Shown in pieces: positions 45,900 to 59,138 of a DNA stretch of 64,000 bases. The stretch is from Agrilactobacillus fermenti (lineage in GTDB: Bacteria > Bacillota > Bacilli > Lactobacillales > Lactobacillaceae). Both the position numbers and the translations under genes were made by a program. Position 1 is the first letter of the stretch; each line of letters begins with the position of its first letter. The stretch covers positions 17,731 through 81,730 of the forward strand of contig NZ_JACGCJ010000012.1 of NCBI RefSeq assembly GCF_021030645.1. The letters are read 5' to 3'. The notes beneath the pieces are model-generated. The model was not told the origin of the DNA, did not search any database, and saw only the letters and a program-made list of their open reading frames with translations.

Positions 45900-46170
45900 C
45901 GTACATACAGTTTCAAACTATTATGTCTATATTTTAAAATGTGCTGATAATACGCTATACACTGGGTATACAACCGACGTTACGCATCGGGTGGCGATGC
46001 ATAATGCGGGCAAGGGGGCAAAATACACGCGGGCACGACGCCCCGTTAAATTATTGTACTACTGGCAGTTATCAACTAAGTCTGAAGCATTAAAGGCAGA
46101 AGCACATTTTAAAAAGCTGACACGGACACAAAAACTTCGATTTTTAAGAGCGCATAACATTCTAATTTAA
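45889..46170 (+). CDS. GIY-YIG nuclease superfamily protein (YazA/UPF0213)
   Basis: 93 residues from ATG 45889; longer in-frame extensions run inside the methyltransferase gene and lack an RBS. The nuclease core starts [20 protein letters not shown] (the GIY-YIG variant YVY...YTG) and contains [23 protein letters not shown]0213 proteins are single-domain; substrate unknown. Translationally coupled to the upstream gene. Confidence 0.88.
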   Translation: MVNDVHTVSNYYVYILKCADNTLYTGYTTDVTHRVAMHNAGKGAKYTRARRPVKLLYYWQLSTKSEALKAEAHFKKLTRTQKLRFLRAHNILI

Positions 46171-46173
46171 GAC

Positions 46174-46202
46174 TTGCATTGCCTAGTAACTTTGCGTATA
46201 CT
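46174..46202 (+). promoter_or_regulatory. Promoter of rpsB-tsf
   Basis: TTGCAT (46174-46179), 17-base spacer, TATACT (46197-46202). Confidence 0.75.
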
Positions 46203-46227
46203 ATGCTGGTATGAAAAAATATTTCAC

Positions 46228-46288
46228 ACATCTATGGATCTCATGGCTGGTGCCTTTTGGTTACTGTGAGAAATGACATAGATGGCGG
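46228..46288 (+). ncRNA. Structured leader before rpsB (candidate S2 autoregulatory element)
   Basis: Nested pairing is visible: ATCTATG (46230-46236) with CATAGAT (46277-46283), and inside it CTCA (46240-46243) with TGAG (46267-46270) and a further GGT/ACT-like stem. It lies between the rpsB promoter and RBS. I do not recognise a named family. Confidence 0.5.
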
Positions 46289-46315
46289 GAAAAACCATTT
46301 GGAGGTAGTTTTATT

Positions 46316-47119
46316 ATGGCAGTATTGTCAATGAAGCAATTGTTAGAAGCTGGTGTTCATTTTGGACATCAAACACGTCGCTGGAATCCTAAGATGAAGA
46401 AATACATCTTTACCGAAAGAAATGGTATCTATATCATTGATTTGCAAAAAACGGTTAAGATGATTGATGACGCTTACAACTTTGTCAAAGATGAAGCAAG
46501 CAAGGGTGCCACATTTTTATTTGTAGGGACTAAAAAGCAAGCTCAAGATTCCATTGCTGAAGAAGCAACACGTGCTGGTCAATACTATGTGAATCATCGT
46601 TGGTTAGGTGGCACATTAACAAACTGGGATACAATTCAAAAGCGAATCAAATACTTGAAACACATTAAGGAAATGGCTGAAGATGGTACATTTGATCGTT
46701 TACCTAAAAAAGAAGTTTCTTTATTAAACAAGGAACGTGAAAAATTAGAACGTTTCTTGGGCGGTATTGAAGATATGCCTGGTATTCCTGACGTTATCTT
46801 TATCGTCGATCCACGTAAAGAACGGATTGCTGTTAAAGAAGCACAAAAATTAAATATTCCAATCGTCGCTATGGTTGACACGAACACAGATCCAGATGAT
46901 ATTGATGTTATTATTCCATCAAATGACGACGCTATTCGTGCTGTTCGTTTGATCACATCTAAAATGGCTGATGCTATCGTTGAGGGCCGTCAAGGTGAAG
47001 ATGAAGGCGACGCCGCTGATGCTGAACAATTAGCTGCATCAGATAATACAACTTCAGCTGACTCAATGGAAGATATTGTTGAAGCAGTTGAAGGTAACAA
47101 CGACGAAAGTAAAAAATAA
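46316..47119 (+). CDS. rpsB: 30S ribosomal protein S2
   Basis: 267 residues. [40 protein letters not shown] and [12 protein letters not shown] are diagnostic of uS2. The C-terminus carries an acidic, variable tail (about 235-267). RBS TTTGGAGGT. tsf follows after 35 bases, the universal rpsB-tsf operon. Confidence 0.97.
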   Translation: MAVLSMKQLLEAGVHFGHQTRRWNPKMKKYIFTERNGIYIIDLQKTVKMIDDAYNFVKDEASKGATFLFVGTKKQAQDSIAEEATRAGQYYVNHRWLGGTLTNWDTIQKRIKYLKHIKEMAEDGTFDRLPKKEVSLLNKEREKLERFLGGIEDMPGIPDVIFIVDPRKERIAVKEAQKLNIPIVAMVDTNTDPDDIDVIIPSNDDAIRAVRLITSKMADAIVEGRQGEDEGDAADAEQLAASDNTTSADSMEDIVEAVEGNNDESKK

Positions 47120-47154
47120 TTAATTAAATTTTAACTGATCAAGGAGGCCAAATC

Positions 47155-48033
47155 ATGGCAAAAATTTCCGCGGCGCAAGTTAAAGAATTGCGTGAAAAAA
47201 CTGGTGTCGGCATGATGGATGCTAAAAAAGCTTTGGTTGCTACAGATGGTGACATGGCCAAAGCCATTGATGAATTACGCGAAAAGGGGATTGCGAAAGC
47301 AGCCAAGAAGAGTGACCGTATCGCGGCTGAAGGCTTAGCAGAAATTGCCTTCAAAGGTAATCACGCAGCTTTAGTTGAAGTTAATTCAGAAACAGATTTC
47401 GTAGCATCTAATAGCGATTTCACTTCTTTGGTTGAAAAAATTGCTGCAGCTGTTGCTGAAAAACAACCAGCTGATATGGCTGCTGCGCTCAAACTACCAT
47501 TAAACGATGGTACAATTGAAAGCGAAGTTACTAACTTAACAGCCGTAATTGGTGAAAAGATTAGTTTTCGTCGTTTCAAAATTGTTGAAAAAACTGATAG
47601 CCAAGTATTTGGTAAATATCTCCACAATGGTGGTCAGATTGCTGTTTTAGTTACTTTAGAAGGTGCCGACGAAACAACTGCTAAAGATGTCGCTATGCAT
47701 GTAGCTGCAATCAATCCACAGTATGTAACTCGTGATGATGTCCCAAGTGATGTGCTTAATCACGAAAAAGAAGTACTCACCGAAGAAACCAAAAATGAAG
47801 GTAAGCCTGAAAAAATTGTTCCTAAGATTGTTGAAGGCCGATTAAACAAGTTCTTATCTGAAATTAGTTTAGCTGATCAAGAATTTGTGAAAGACCCAGA
47901 TCAAACCGTAGCTCAATATGTTGCAAGTAAGGGTGGAAAGTTAGTTTCCTTTGCACGTTTTGAAGTCGGTGAAGGTATCGAAAAACGCGAAGATAACTTT
48001 GTTGATGAAGTTATGAGTCAAATTAAAGACTAG
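47155..48033 (+). CDS. tsf: Elongation factor Ts
   Basis: 292 residues. The N-terminal EF-Tu contact [20 protein letters not shown] and [12 protein letters not shown] with the TDFV motif are clear. It exchanges GDP for GTP on EF-Tu. RBS AAGGAGGCC. A terminator follows and pyrH has its own unit. Confidence 0.97.
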   Translation: MAKISAAQVKELREKTGVGMMDAKKALVATDGDMAKAIDELREKGIAKAAKKSDRIAAEGLAEIAFKGNHAALVEVNSETDFVASNSDFTSLVEKIAAAVAEKQPADMAAALKLPLNDGTIESEVTNLTAVIGEKISFRRFKIVEKTDSQVFGKYLHNGGQIAVLVTLEGADETTAKDVAMHVAAINPQYVTRDDVPSDVLNHEKEVLTEETKNEGKPEKIVPKIVEGRLNKFLSEISLADQEFVKDPDQTVAQYVASKGGKLVSFARFEVGEGIEKREDNFVDEVMSQIKD

Positions 48034-48041
48034 TATGCAAG

Positions 48042-48072
48042 AATAGCTGGGGTGACCTGGCTATTTTTTTTA
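48042..48072 (+). terminator. Intrinsic terminator after tsf
   Basis: AATAGC and GCTATT arms with an imperfect GG/CC inner stem, then T8. Confidence 0.75.
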
Positions 48073-48169
48073 GGCAGTTTTTCAATAAAAAATATTTATA
48101 TGGATATTGTTTCGGTTTCAACAGTATTTTATGATAGAATATACTTTAGCAAATTATCGGAGGTAACAC

Positions 48170-48910
48170 ATGTCTGACATTAAATATAAACGTATTGTTT
48201 TAAAAGTAAGTGGTGAAGCTTTAGCTGGTACTGACGGTTTTGGTATCAAGCCACCAATTATCTCAAAATTGGCAGATCAGCTTAAGGAAGTTACAGCTTT
48301 GGGTGTTCAAGTTGCCATTGTTTGTGGCGGTGGTAATATCTGGCGTGGCGAAACAGGGGCTGAACTTGGTATGGAAAGATCACAGGCTGATTACATGGGG
48401 ATGTTAGCTACTGTAATGAATGCCTTAGCTTTACAGGATAGCTTGGAGCATGAAGATGTGCCAACACGTGTCCAGACTTCTATTGAAATGCGTCAAATTG
48501 CCGAACCTTATATTCGGCGCAAAGCAATCCGTCACTTAGAAAAGGGACGTGTTGTTATTTTCGCTGGTGGCACAGGGAACCCTTATTTTTCAACGGACAC
48601 TACGGCAGCTTTGCGGGCTGCTGAAATCGATGCTGATGTTATTTTGATGGCCAAAAATAATGTCGATGGTGTTTATTCCGCGGATCCAAAAACAAATCCA
48701 GATGCTAAGAAGTATGATGAATTGACACAACTTGATATTATTAATAAAAATTTAAAAGTTATGGATTCTACTGCTAGCTCATTATCAATGGACACGGATA
48801 TTCCACTGGTCGTTTTCAACATGAATGAACCAGGTAATATTAAACGTGTTGTTCAAGGCGAAAAAATTGGCACAACAATTCAAGGGGGTAAACTGAATGG
48901 CTCAAAATAA
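48170..48910 (+). CDS. pyrH: UMP kinase
   Basis: 246 residues. Amino acid kinase fold: [26 protein letters not shown], and [20 protein letters not shown]. It phosphorylates UMP and is hexameric and GTP-regulated. RBS CGGAGGT. frr overlaps its 3' end by 14 bases. Confidence 0.96.
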   Translation: MSDIKYKRIVLKVSGEALAGTDGFGIKPPIISKLADQLKEVTALGVQVAIVCGGGNIWRGETGAELGMERSQADYMGMLATVMNALALQDSLEHEDVPTRVQTSIEMRQIAEPYIRRKAIRHLEKGRVVIFAGGTGNPYFSTDTTAALRAAEIDADVILMAKNNVDGVYSADPKTNPDAKKYDELTQLDIINKNLKVMDSTASSLSMDTDIPLVVFNMNEPGNIKRVVQGEKIGTTIQGGKLNGSK

Positions 48911-49457
48911 CATCATTGATACAGCGAAAAATCATATGAAAAAAGCTCAGGAAGTGCTTAGTCGTGAACTTGGGAACATTCGTGCTGGGCGTGCAAATGC
49001 AAGTTTGCTAAGCCGGATCAATGTGGATTATTACGGCGCACCGACACCTTTAAATCAAATGGCGGCAATTTCTATTCCAGAACCCAGGGTGTTGCAGATT
49101 ACGCCTTATGATAAAACAGCTTTAGATAATATTGAAAAGGCACTACTTGCATCAGATCTTGGTTTAACACCGGCTAATGATGGTAATGTAGTTCGCTTAG
49201 TTATTCCGCAACTTACTGGTGAACGGCGGAAAGAAATCGCTAAAGAAGTTGGTAAACAAGCCGAGAATGCACGCATTGCAATTCGTAATGTCCGCCGAGA
49301 TGCTATGGAAGATCTCAAAAAGCAAGAGAAGAATAGTGATATTACTGAAGATGAGCTACATCGATTCGAAAAAGATGTTCAAAAGATCACTGATGAAGCC
49401 GTTGCTGGTGTTAATGACTTAGCTGCTGCCAAAGAAAAAGAAATTACTGAAGGTTAA
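48897..49457 (+). CDS. frr: Ribosome recycling factor
   Basis: 186 residues. [20 protein letters not shown] and the three-helix bundle end ([28 protein letters not shown]) are typical. With EF-G it splits post-termination ribosomes. It overlaps pyrH by 14 bases, with RBS GGGGGTAA inside the pyrH end. Confidence 0.96.
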   Translation: MAQNNIIDTAKNHMKKAQEVLSRELGNIRAGRANASLLSRINVDYYGAPTPLNQMAAISIPEPRVLQITPYDKTALDNIEKALLASDLGLTPANDGNVVRLVIPQLTGERRKEIAKEVGKQAENARIAIRNVRRDAMEDLKKQEKNSDITEDELHRFEKDVQKITDEAVAGVNDLAAAKEKEITEG

Positions 49458-49473
49458 ATGCTAATACTTTGCT

Positions 49474-49518
49474 AGAATGGTTACAAACGTCTATGTTTTT
49501 GACCATTCTTTATTTTTT
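49474..49518 (+). terminator. Intrinsic terminator after frr
   Basis: AGAATGGT (49474-49481) and ACCATTCT (49502-49509) arms, then TTATTTTTT. Confidence 0.7.
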
Positions 49519-49544
49519 GAAACCTATTTTAATGGGGGCTACAC

Positions 49545-50300
49545 ATGTCAACAAAAAACAACGACAATCAAAATATTAGCCACGGTAATATTCCCAAACA
49601 TATTGCCATTATTATGGATGGCAACGGTCGATGGGCGAAGAAACGCCTGCTTCCGAGAATTGCTGGACATAAGGCTGGCATGAACAATGTCAAAAAAATC
49701 ACGAGTTATGCCAATAAAATTGGTGTCAAAGTATTAACACTTTATGCCTTTTCCACCGAGAACTGGAAACGACCTACGGATGAGGTTGATTATTTAATGC
49801 ATCTGCCAGTCAACTTTTTTGATCAGTTTATGCCGGATTTGATTGCCGAAAATGTTAAAGTTCAAGTAATGGGATTTACCGACGAGCTACCGAGTTATAC
49901 TTTAAATGCTGTCACTCGCGCTCAAGAACAAACGAAAAATAATACCGGTTTAATTCTCAATTTTGCACTTAATTATGGTAGCCGACGAGAAATCGTTCAA
50001 GCAGCCAAAGCAATCGCATTATCTGTGAAGCAAGGTGAACTTGATGTCGATCAAATTACAGAGGCAACATTACAAAGCCATTTAATGACACACAACTTAT
50101 CTGAGTTGGCTGATCCTGATTTGTTAATTCGCACCAGTGGTGAAGAGCGACTCTCTAATTTTTTGCTATGGCAGCTGGCATATAGTGAGATGGTTTTTAC
50201 CGATGAATATTGGCCTGATTTTGATGCTACATCATTGAATCGAGCTATTAATGAGTACCAAAAGCGACATCGCCGTTATGGCGGACTTGTTGAAAAGTAG
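49545..50300 (+). CDS. uppS: Undecaprenyl diphosphate synthase (isoprenyl transferase)
   Basis: 251 residues. [16 protein letters not shown] (catalytic Asp, about 24-40), [12 protein letters not shown] and the C-terminal signature [20 protein letters not shown] with the metal Glu. It extends farnesyl-PP from IspA to C55-PP, the carrier of peptidoglycan precursors. RBS GGGGGC. cdsA follows after 13 bases. Confidence 0.96.
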   Translation: MSTKNNDNQNISHGNIPKHIAIIMDGNGRWAKKRLLPRIAGHKAGMNNVKKITSYANKIGVKVLTLYAFSTENWKRPTDEVDYLMHLPVNFFDQFMPDLIAENVKVQVMGFTDELPSYTLNAVTRAQEQTKNNTGLILNFALNYGSRREIVQAAKAIALSVKQGELDVDQITEATLQSHLMTHNLSELADPDLLIRTSGEERLSNFLLWQLAYSEMVFTDEYWPDFDATSLNRAINEYQKRHRRYGGLVEK

Positions 50301-50313
50301 GAGTTGAACTATT

Positions 50314-51102
50314 TTGCGTCAACGTATTATCACTGCAGTCATTGCCCTGGCAATTTTTATTCCAATTTTAGTTGCTGGTGGGGTATGGATCGAAATAGCG
50401 GCGGCTGTACTTGCTGTTATTGGTTTATCAGAGTTTTATATTATGCAAAAAAGAATTATCGTTTCTCCCGATTTTGTCATTTCAACGGTGGCGGTAATTG
50501 CTTTAGTATTTCCTAAGCGTTATTTTAACTGGTTGCCAGCTACAATTTCTCAACTAGATATTTTCTTTTTACTTACACTGGTGCTACTATTGATTACTGT
50601 TTTCTCAAAAAATCGTACTAATTTCGATGATATGAGCGTCAATACTTTAGCCACTTTATATGTTGGTATGGGTTTTCATGCGTTGGCATCCGTTCGTAAT
50701 GAAGCTGGCCTAGACACTCTGTTCTTATTTCTCCTAATTGTTTGGTCGACAGATACGGGTGCCTATTTATTTGGACGAAAATTTGGGAAACATAAATTAT
50801 GGCCGGCAATTTCACCAAACAAAACTTGGGAGGGTTCAATTGGTGGCACACTTTTGGCCTTAGTGGTTGCCTTGATCTATCTGCAGTTTTTCCCTCAAAT
50901 TTACAGCGTTCTAACGATGATGGCGATTGCCTTGGTCTTTTCAATTTTTGGTCAATTAGGCGATTTAATTGAATCTGCGTATAAACGCTATTATGGCGTT
51001 AAAGATTCCGGTAAAATTTTGCCCGGACATGGGGGTATTCTTGACCGCTTTGACTCACTCTTAGTCGTATTACCCATGCTACACTTTTTCGGTTTTTTCT
51101 AA
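50314..51102 (+). CDS. cdsA: Phosphatidate cytidylyltransferase
   Basis: 262 residues, TTG start 9 bases after TAGGAG. About seven to eight membrane helices. The family signature is present: GDLIESAYKRYYGVKDSGK then LPGHGGILDRFDSL (about 210-250). It makes CDP-diacylglycerol from phosphatidic acid and CTP. In the uppS-cdsA-rseP-proS-polC order shared by Firmicutes. Confidence 0.95.
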   Translation: MRQRIITAVIALAIFIPILVAGGVWIEIAAAVLAVIGLSEFYIMQKRIIVSPDFVISTVAVIALVFPKRYFNWLPATISQLDIFFLLTLVLLLITVFSKNRTNFDDMSVNTLATLYVGMGFHALASVRNEAGLDTLFLFLLIVWSTDTGAYLFGRKFGKHKLWPAISPNKTWEGSIGGTLLALVVALIYLQFFPQIYSVLTMMAIALVFSIFGQLGDLIESAYKRYYGVKDSGKILPGHGGILDRFDSLLVVLPMLHFFGFF

Positions 51103-51129
51103 ATTGAGAATTAGCAGGAGGACAAGTTT

Positions 51130-52398
51130 TTGAAAACAATTATCATATTTATTATCATCTTTGGCTTGCTGGTTCTTGTACATGAATTTGGACACTATTA
51201 TTTTGCACGTAAATCTGGTATTCTTGTTCGTGAATTTTCGATTGGTATGGGCCCAAAATTATTCGCAACCCGCAAAAACGGCACAACCTACACGATCCGT
51301 TGGTTACCACTTGGTGGCTATGTCCGAATGGCAGGCGCCGCTGATGATGAAGCTGAACTTGATGCGGGTACAATGGCAACGTTGATTTTCGACGCGAACC
51401 ACAAAGTGCAGACCATTAATACTAGTGATAAGATTGTCTCGACCGATGGCATCCCTTTTCAAATCAGTAAAACCGACTTAGAGCATGAGCTTTACGTTGA
51501 AGGATACGAAAATGGTGATGAATCTGAACTCAAGCATTTTGCTGTAAATCATGATGCCACAATCATTGAAAAAGATGGTACTGAGGTTCAAATTGCACCT
51601 ATCGATGTTCAATTTCAGTCTGCTAGTATTCCTAAACGGATGATTACGAATTTTGCCGGTCCAATGAATAACTTTATTTTCGCTATTTTAGTATTTATTT
51701 TATTTGCTTTTGTTCGTGGCGGTGTGCCTTCAAACGCCAATGTTGTTGGGCAAATTGTGCCTAATTCCCCAGCTGCTAAAGCAAATGTTGAAACTGGCGA
51801 TATAATCGAAAAAATACAAGGACACCAAGTTAAAAGTTTTACTGAGGCTTCAACTTTGATTTCAAAGCGAGCTAACAAAGTTACAGCTGTGATGATCAAC
51901 CGTAATGGTCATCGACAAAACATCCAAATCACACCTAAAACTGTAACCGTAAATAAAAAAAAGGTAGGCCAGATAGGTATTGGACAGCCGGTTGATACGA
52001 GTGTCGGTGCTAAAGTTTCGTATGGCTGGACAGGTTTTGTCGGCATTAGTTCCCAAATATTTCAAGTTCTTGGCAAAATGCTCACTGGGCACTTTTCATT
52101 GAATCAACTGGCTGGTCCGGTCGGTATTTATACTATGACGTCACAATTTGCAGCAAATGGATTCGCTAGTATTTTATACTTCTTGGCCTATCTTTCAGTG
52201 AACTTGGGAATTATCAACTTAATTCCAATTCCAGCATTAGACGGCGGTAAATTGATTTTAAATATTATTGAAGGCATTCGAGGAAAACCAATTCCACAAG
52301 AGAAGGAAGCCATTGTCACATTAATTGGTGCAGGAATTTTAGTACTACTAATGGTTGCGGTTACCTTCAATGATTTTCAAAGAATTTTCCAGCGTTAA
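51130..52398 (+). CDS. rseP: Site-2 metalloprotease RseP/RasP (Eep)
   Basis: 422 residues, TTG start after CAGGAGGAC. Zinc motif HEFGHYYFARKSGI (HExxH as H-E-F-G-H, about 18-22) in the first helix, a PDZ domain (about 190-285, VGQIVPNSPAAKANVETGDI) and the third metal ligand in PIPALDGGKLILN (about 366-378). It cuts membrane proteins within the bilayer, including anti-sigma factors and pheromone precursors. RBS adjacent. Confidence 0.95.
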   Translation: MKTIIIFIIIFGLLVLVHEFGHYYFARKSGILVREFSIGMGPKLFATRKNGTTYTIRWLPLGGYVRMAGAADDEAELDAGTMATLIFDANHKVQTINTSDKIVSTDGIPFQISKTDLEHELYVEGYENGDESELKHFAVNHDATIIEKDGTEVQIAPIDVQFQSASIPKRMITNFAGPMNNFIFAILVFILFAFVRGGVPSNANVVGQIVPNSPAAKANVETGDIIEKIQGHQVKSFTEASTLISKRANKVTAVMINRNGHRQNIQITPKTVTVNKKKVGQIGIGQPVDTSVGAKVSYGWTGFVGISSQIFQVLGKMLTGHFSLNQLAGPVGIYTMTSQFAANGFASILYFLAYLSVNLGIINLIPIPALDGGKLILNIIEGIRGKPIPQEKEAIVTLIGAGILVLLMVAVTFNDFQRIFQR

Positions 52399-52418
52399 AT
52401 TCAAATCAAAGGGGATAA

Positions 52419-54146
<1,728 letters not shown>

Positions 54147-54187
54147 TAATAGATTTTAGCTGCTTTCAATGAATGAGGAGATCTTGA

Positions 54188-57100
54188 ATGTCTGATAAAA
54201 ATGAACTCTTCGAAAAATTGTTGGCGCAAATTGAACTACCAACTGATTTGCAAGAAAAACCTGATTTTAAGGCTGGAACGATCGAAAAAGTGGTCGTTCA
54301 TGAAAAATCAAATCAGTGGGAGTTCTTTTTTGCATTTCCAAAAATTTTAGATTTCGAAGACTTTGAAGTATTTCAACAATTATTAATACACGCCTTTGAA
54401 AATATTGCAAAAATCAAATTTCACATTCAAACACGAACATCCAGTTTTGACCAACATGTATTACGTGCATACTGGCCCTACGTATTGACACATAGTGACT
54501 TGAATTCACAGTTATTAAAACAGATCTGTGATAGTAAACTGCCAGTTGTTTCAGATCGACGTATTATTTTACAAGTTGAAAATGAAATTATTAAGGAATA
54601 CTTAGTCAAAGGTGCACTTGGACCGGTTGAAACGACATACGATGACTTGGGATTTGAAAAGTTTAATATTACGGCAACAATTGATCAAAGTGCCTCTCAA
54701 GAAAAAATTGCTGCCTTTAAACAACGACAAGCAGAAACAAAGCAAAAGATTCAAGCCTCTGCCAAAACCGCTGCTGAGCAAAAAGCAAAAGCACCTAAAC
54801 GAACTAGCCGCGCAGACAAAGATGTTTTGTTGGGTCGCAAAATCAAAGCAGATTTGCCAGTTCTACGAATGGCTGATATCACGGAAGAAGAACGCAGTGT
54901 CGTTGTAGAAGGCTACGTCTTCAACTGCGAAGTCCGTGATTTACGTTCCGGACGTAAATTATTAACGTTGAAAGTAACTGATTATTCTTCTTCTTTTGTC
55001 ATCAAACGCTTCTCACGTGATACTGACGATGAGAGTGTCTTTGATGAATTTCAAAAGGGTATGTGGGTCATTGTTAAAGGTTCTGTACAAGAAGATACTT
55101 ATATGCGTGATCTAACAATTAATGCGACCGACATTAATATTTACCATCATGAACCGCGACAAGACAATTATGAGGGTGAAAAGCGTGTTGAACTACATCT
55201 GCATACAAATATGAGTATGATGGATGCTACTAATTCAATTTCTGATTATGCAGCGCAAGCCAAAGCTTGGGGTCATACGGCATTAGCAGTCACGGATCAT
55301 TTTGGATTGCAAGCCTTTCCTGATGCACACAGTGCGGGTGCCAAGAATGAACTCAAAATGTTGTATGGTGTCGAAATCAACTTGGTCGATGATGGTAAGC
55401 CGCTCGCTTTTAATTTACGTGATCAGACATTAATAGATTCTGAATATGTTATTTTTGACGTGGAAACAACCGGTCTGTCAGCAGTTTACGATTCAATTAT
55501 TGAATTAGCGGCGGTCAAAATGAAAGACAATGAAGTGTTGGCATCCTTTGATGAATTTATCGACCCAGGTCATCCATTGTCTCGTTTGACAACCGAATTA
55601 ACGAGTATTACAGATGATATGGTCAGAGGTTCTAAATCCGAAGCTGAAGTGATGGCCCTTTTCCGCGAATTTTGTGGTGATGCTATTTTAGCAGGCCATA
55701 ACGTTACTTTTGATATTGGTTTCTTAAATGCCGCATACGAACGTAACGGCTTTGAATTAGTTACGGCTCCTGTCATTGATACCCTCGAGGTTTCCCGATT
55801 GTTACATCCCGAATATAAAAACCACAAACTAGATAGTTTAGCTAAAAAATATCACATTGTTTTAGAACATCATCACCGGGCAAATTCAGATGCGGAAACG
55901 ACAGGTTATTTGATGTATAAATTACTAGAGCAAATGGAGAAACGTTATCAAACGACGAACGTTCAGCAATTAAACGATCACGTTGGTGGTGCCGATGCTT
56001 ATAAACAATCAAGACCTCACCATGCGGTTTTGATTGCTCAAACGCAGGCTGGTCTCAAAAACATGTTCAAAATTGTTTCTGAATCCATGGTTCATTATTT
56101 TTATCGTGAACCGCGTGTTCCCCGAAGTTTACTAAACAAATATCGAGCGGGCTTACTAGTTGGTTCTGGATGTGATTCAGGTGAAGTCTTTACGGCGATG
56201 ATGCAAAAGGGACACAATGAAGCTCTTGAACTCGCTAAGTACTATGATTACTTAGAAGTCATGCCCAAAGCCGTTTATCAACCGTTACTAGATCGTGAAC
56301 TTATTAAAGACAATGCCGCTCTCGAAGATATCATTCAAAACATCATCAAGATCGGTCAAGAATTGGATAAACCGGTTGTTGCTACTGGCGATGTTCATTA
56401 TTTGAATAAAGAAGATCACATCTATCGCGAAATTCTAATCAAATCACTAAAGGGCAGTCCCTTGGCTCGACAACAACTACCTGACGTTCATTTTCGCACC
56501 ACAGAAGAGATGTTAGAGGCATTCAGTTTTCTAGATGAGGCCACGGCTAAAAAAATTGTGATCACCAATACACATAAAATTGTTGATTTAGTCGATGAGG
56601 CTATTACGCCGGTCAAAGATAAATTGTATACACCTAAAATGCCCGGGGCAGAAGACGAAATACGTTCTCTATCCATGAATAAAGCACATGAGCTTTATGG
56701 CGAACCATTACCAGAGATTGTGGAAGCACGGCTGCAAAAAGAATTGAACAGTGTGATTGGGAATGGATTCTCGGTTATTTATTTAATTTCTCAGAAATTG
56801 GTATACAAATCTAACAAAGATGGTTATTTGGTTGGTTCCCGTGGATCAGTAGGCTCAAGTTTAGTTGCGACAATGACTGGGATCACTGAGGTCAATCCAT
56901 TACCACCACATTACCGTTGTCCTAACTGTAAATATAGTGAGTTTTATACAAAAGGGGAAGTTGGTTCAGGATTTGATTTGCCTGACAAAAAGTGCCCCAA
57001 TTGTGGTGCAGAACTTATTAAAGATGGGCACGATATTCCTTTTGAAACTTTTCTGGGTTTCAAAGGTGATAAAGTGCCAGATATTGATCTAAATTTTTCC

Positions 57101-58504
57101 GGCGACTACCAACCAGTTGCTCACAATTATACGAAAGTATTATTTGGGGAAGATCATGTTTTTCGTGCTGGGACTATTGGCACTGTTGCAGATAAAACAG
57201 CATTTGGTTACGTGAAACATTATGAAGAAGAAACCGAACAAAACTTTCGAAATGCAGAAATCGAACGCTTGGCATTAGGTGCAACGGGTGTCAAACGGAC
57301 AACGGGTCAACATCCGGCTGGAATTATCGTTGTACCTGATTACATGGATATCTATGATTTCACACCGATTCAATATCCAGCCGATGACCAGAACGCAGCT
57401 TGGAAAACCACTCACTTTGATTTCCATTCTATCCATGATAATATTTTGAAGCTAGATATTCTTGGTCATGACGATCCAACCATGATCCGTATGTTACAAG
57501 ATTTATCAGGTGTGGAACCTAAATCAATTCCGACGGATGATCCGGGGGTTATGTCCCTGTTTTCAAATCCAGATATTCTCGGAGTTACGCCAGAACAGAT
57601 TCAGTCTAAAACTGGAACTTTAGGGATTCCTGAGTTTGGCACTCGGTTTGTTCGTGGTATGTTAGAAGAGACTCATCCCACAACATTTGCCGAGTTGTTA
57701 CAAATTTCTGGCCTATCTCACGGAACGGATGTTTGGCTCGGCAATGCTGAGGAACTCATTAATAAAGGTGTTGTCACTTTAAAAGAAGTTATTGGCTGTC
57801 GGGACAATATCATGATGGACTTGATTCACTGGGGTATGGACTCACAAATGGCCTTCCAAATCATGGAACATGTCCGTAAGGGTCGCGGGATTCCAGATGA
57901 TTGGCAAACAGCAATGCGCGCAAATCCTAATGTACCCGCTTGGTATATCGATTCATGTTTAAAAATTAAGTATATGTTCCCTAAAGCGCACGCAACAGCG
58001 TATATCCTCATGGCGTTAAGAATTGCTTACTTCAAAGTATATTTCCCGATCGTTTATTACTGTGCTTATCTATCGGTTCGTGCTGATGACTATGATCTAG
58101 TAGCGATGTCTTCGGGAAAAGAAGCTGTTAAAGCACGCATGAAAGAAATTAACGACAAAGGGTTAGATGCTTCTCAAAAAGAGAAAAATCTGCTGACTGT
58201 TCTAGAGATTGCAAATGAATGTTTAGAACGTGACATCCAAATTAAAATGGTTGATATCAATAAATCTGATGCTCAAGATTTTATTATTTTAGATGATCAT
58301 ACATTGTTAGCACCTTTCAATGCCGTGCCAAGTTTAGGTGATAATGTGGCTAAAAAAATCGTATCTGCTCGAGAAGAACAACCGTTTCTATCCAAAGAAG
58401 ACCTGGCAAATCGTGGGGGCGTTTCCACGTCTTTGATCCAATATTTGACAGATAACCATGTGTTAGATGACCTACCTGATGAAAATCAACTCTCGTTATT
58501 TTGA
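54188..58504 (+). CDS. polC: DNA polymerase III PolC-type alpha subunit
   Basis: 1438 residues, full length. Domains in order: N-terminal domain, OB-fold (about 225-330), PHP domain starting [20 protein letters not shown] (about 336), inserted 3'-5' exonuclease ([20 protein letters not shown], about 420), polymerase palm/fingers with the zinc module [17 protein letters not shown] (about 911-935) and catalytic Asp pair in [13 protein letters not shown] (about 963). It is the leading replicase of low-GC Firmicutes. RBS TGAGGAG. Confidence 0.97.
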   Translation: MSDKNELFEKLLAQIELPTDLQEKPDFKAGTIEKVVVHEKSNQWEFFFAFPKILDFEDFEVFQQLLIHAFENIAKIKFHIQTRTSSFDQHVLRAYWPYVLTHSDLNSQLLKQICDSKLPVVSDRRIILQVENEIIKEYLVKGALGPVETTYDDLGFEKFNITATIDQSASQEKIAAFKQRQAETKQKIQASAKTAAEQKAKAPKRTSRADKDVLLGRKIKADLPVLRMADITEEERSVVVEGYVFNCEVRDLRSGRKLLTLKVTDYSSSFVIKRFSRDTDDESVFDEFQKGMWVIVKGSVQEDTYMRDLTINATDINIYHHEPRQDNYEGEKRVELHLHTNMSMMDATNSISDYAAQAKAWGHTALAVTDHFGLQAFPDAHSAGAKNELKMLYGVEINLVDDGKPLAFNLRDQTLIDSEYVIFDVETTGLSAVYDSIIELAAVKMKDNEVLASFDEFIDPGHPLSRLTTELTSITDDMVRGSKSEAEVMALFREFCGDAILAGHNVTFDIGFLNAAYERNGFELVTAPVIDTLEVSRLLHPEYKNHKLDSLAKKYHIVLEHHHRANSDAETTGYLMYKLLEQMEKRYQTTNVQQLNDHVGGADAYKQSRPHHAVLIAQTQAGLKNMFKIVSESMVHYFYREPRVPRSLLNKYRAGLLVGSGCDSGEVFTAMMQKGHNEALELAKYYDYLEVMPKAVYQPLLDRELIKDNAALEDIIQNIIKIGQELDKPVVATGDVHYLNKEDHIYREILIKSLKGSPLARQQLPDVHFRTTEEMLEAFSFLDEATAKKIVITNTHKIVDLVDEAITPVKDKLYTPKMPGAEDEIRSLSMNKAHELYGEPLPEIVEARLQKELNSVIGNGFSVIYLISQKLVYKSNKDGYLVGSRGSVGSSLVATMTGITEVNPLPPHYRCPNCKYSEFYTKGEVGSGFDLPDKKCPNCGAELIKDGHDIPFETFLGFKGDKVPDIDLNFSGDYQPVAHNYTKVLFGEDHVFRAGTIGTVADKTAFGYVKHYEEETEQNFRNAEIERLALGATGVKRTTGQHPAGIIVVPDYMDIYDFTPIQYPADDQNAAWKTTHFDFHSIHDNILKLDILGHDDPTMIRMLQDLSGVEPKSIPTDDPGVMSLFSNPDILGVTPEQIQSKTGTLGIPEFGTRFVRGMLEETHPTTFAELLQISGLSHGTDVWLGNAEELINKGVVTLKEVIGCRDNIMMDLIHWGMDSQMAFQIMEHVRKGRGIPDDWQTAMRANPNVPAWYIDSCLKIKYMFPKAHATAYILMALRIAYFKVYFPIVYYCAYLSVRADDYDLVAMSSGKEAVKARMKEINDKGLDASQKEKNLLTVLEIANECLERDIQIKMVDINKSDAQDFIILDDHTLLAPFNAVPSLGDNVAKKIVSAREEQPFLSKEDLANRGGVSTSLIQYLTDNHVLDDLPDENQLSLF

Positions 58505-58535
58505 TCTTACAAATAACAGCTAAAAGGCTATAAGT

Positions 58536-58564
58536 TTGCGAAATTAAGCAATTTGTGTTATGTT
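58536..58564 (+). promoter_or_regulatory. Possible promoter of the rimP-nusA-infB operon
   Basis: TTGCGA (58536-58541), 17-base spacer, TATGTT (58559-58564). A terminator hairpin lies between it and rimP. Confidence 0.45.
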
Positions 58565-58591
58565 TATTAAGTATTTTGATACTTTTCGTTT

Positions 58592-58618
58592 GAGTGAGCA
58601 GTGATGCTCACTCTTTTT
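58592..58618 (+). terminator. Intrinsic terminator in the rimP leader
   Basis: GAGTGAGC, loop AGTGAT, GCTCACTC, T5. It may end polC transcripts or attenuate the nusA operon. A small AAGTAT/ATACTT hairpin precedes it. Confidence 0.85.
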
Positions 58619-58647
58619 AATGAAATTATTCGAATGGAGGTGGCTTT

Positions 58648-59121
58648 TTGAGTGACGTAGTACAAGTCGTAACTGATATCGTTCAACCGATTCTAGACGG
58701 CCATAAGTTTCAATTAGTAGATATTGAATACGTCAAAGAAGGTCATTCTTGGTATTTACGCGTTTATATTGATAAACCCGGTGGTATAGATATCGAAGAA
58801 TGTGCAATGGTCAGTGAACAACTCAGTGAGCAACTGGATCAACTCGATCCAGATCCGATTCCTCAGGCTTATTTTTTGGAAGTTTCATCTCCAGGTGCCG
58901 AACGACCACTAAAAACTGAAACAGATATTCAAAACGCAATTGGTGAATATGTCCATATTTCATTATATCAACAGGTTCACAATGCTAAGATATTCGAAGG
59001 CACATTGGTAAGTGTTGATCAAAATCAATTAACTTTAGAGCTTAAGGATAAGACAAGAAAGATCCAGCGTACATTCCAGCGGGATAATATTGCCAAGATC
59101 CGTCTAGCAATAGAATTCTAA
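58648..59121 (+). CDS. rimP: Ribosome maturation factor RimP
   Basis: 157 residues, TTG start after [48 protein letters not shown] and [15 protein letters not shown] are conserved. It binds the 30S subunit early in S12 assembly. First gene of rimP-nusA-ylxR-ylxQ-infB-rbfA. Confidence 0.95.
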   Translation: MSDVVQVVTDIVQPILDGHKFQLVDIEYVKEGHSWYLRVYIDKPGGIDIEECAMVSEQLSEQLDQLDPDPIPQAYFLEVSSPGAERPLKTETDIQNAIGEYVHISLYQQVHNAKIFEGTLVSVDQNQLTLELKDKTRKIQRTFQRDNIAKIRLAIEF

Positions 59122-59138
59122 CTTAGGAAGGGTAAGTC

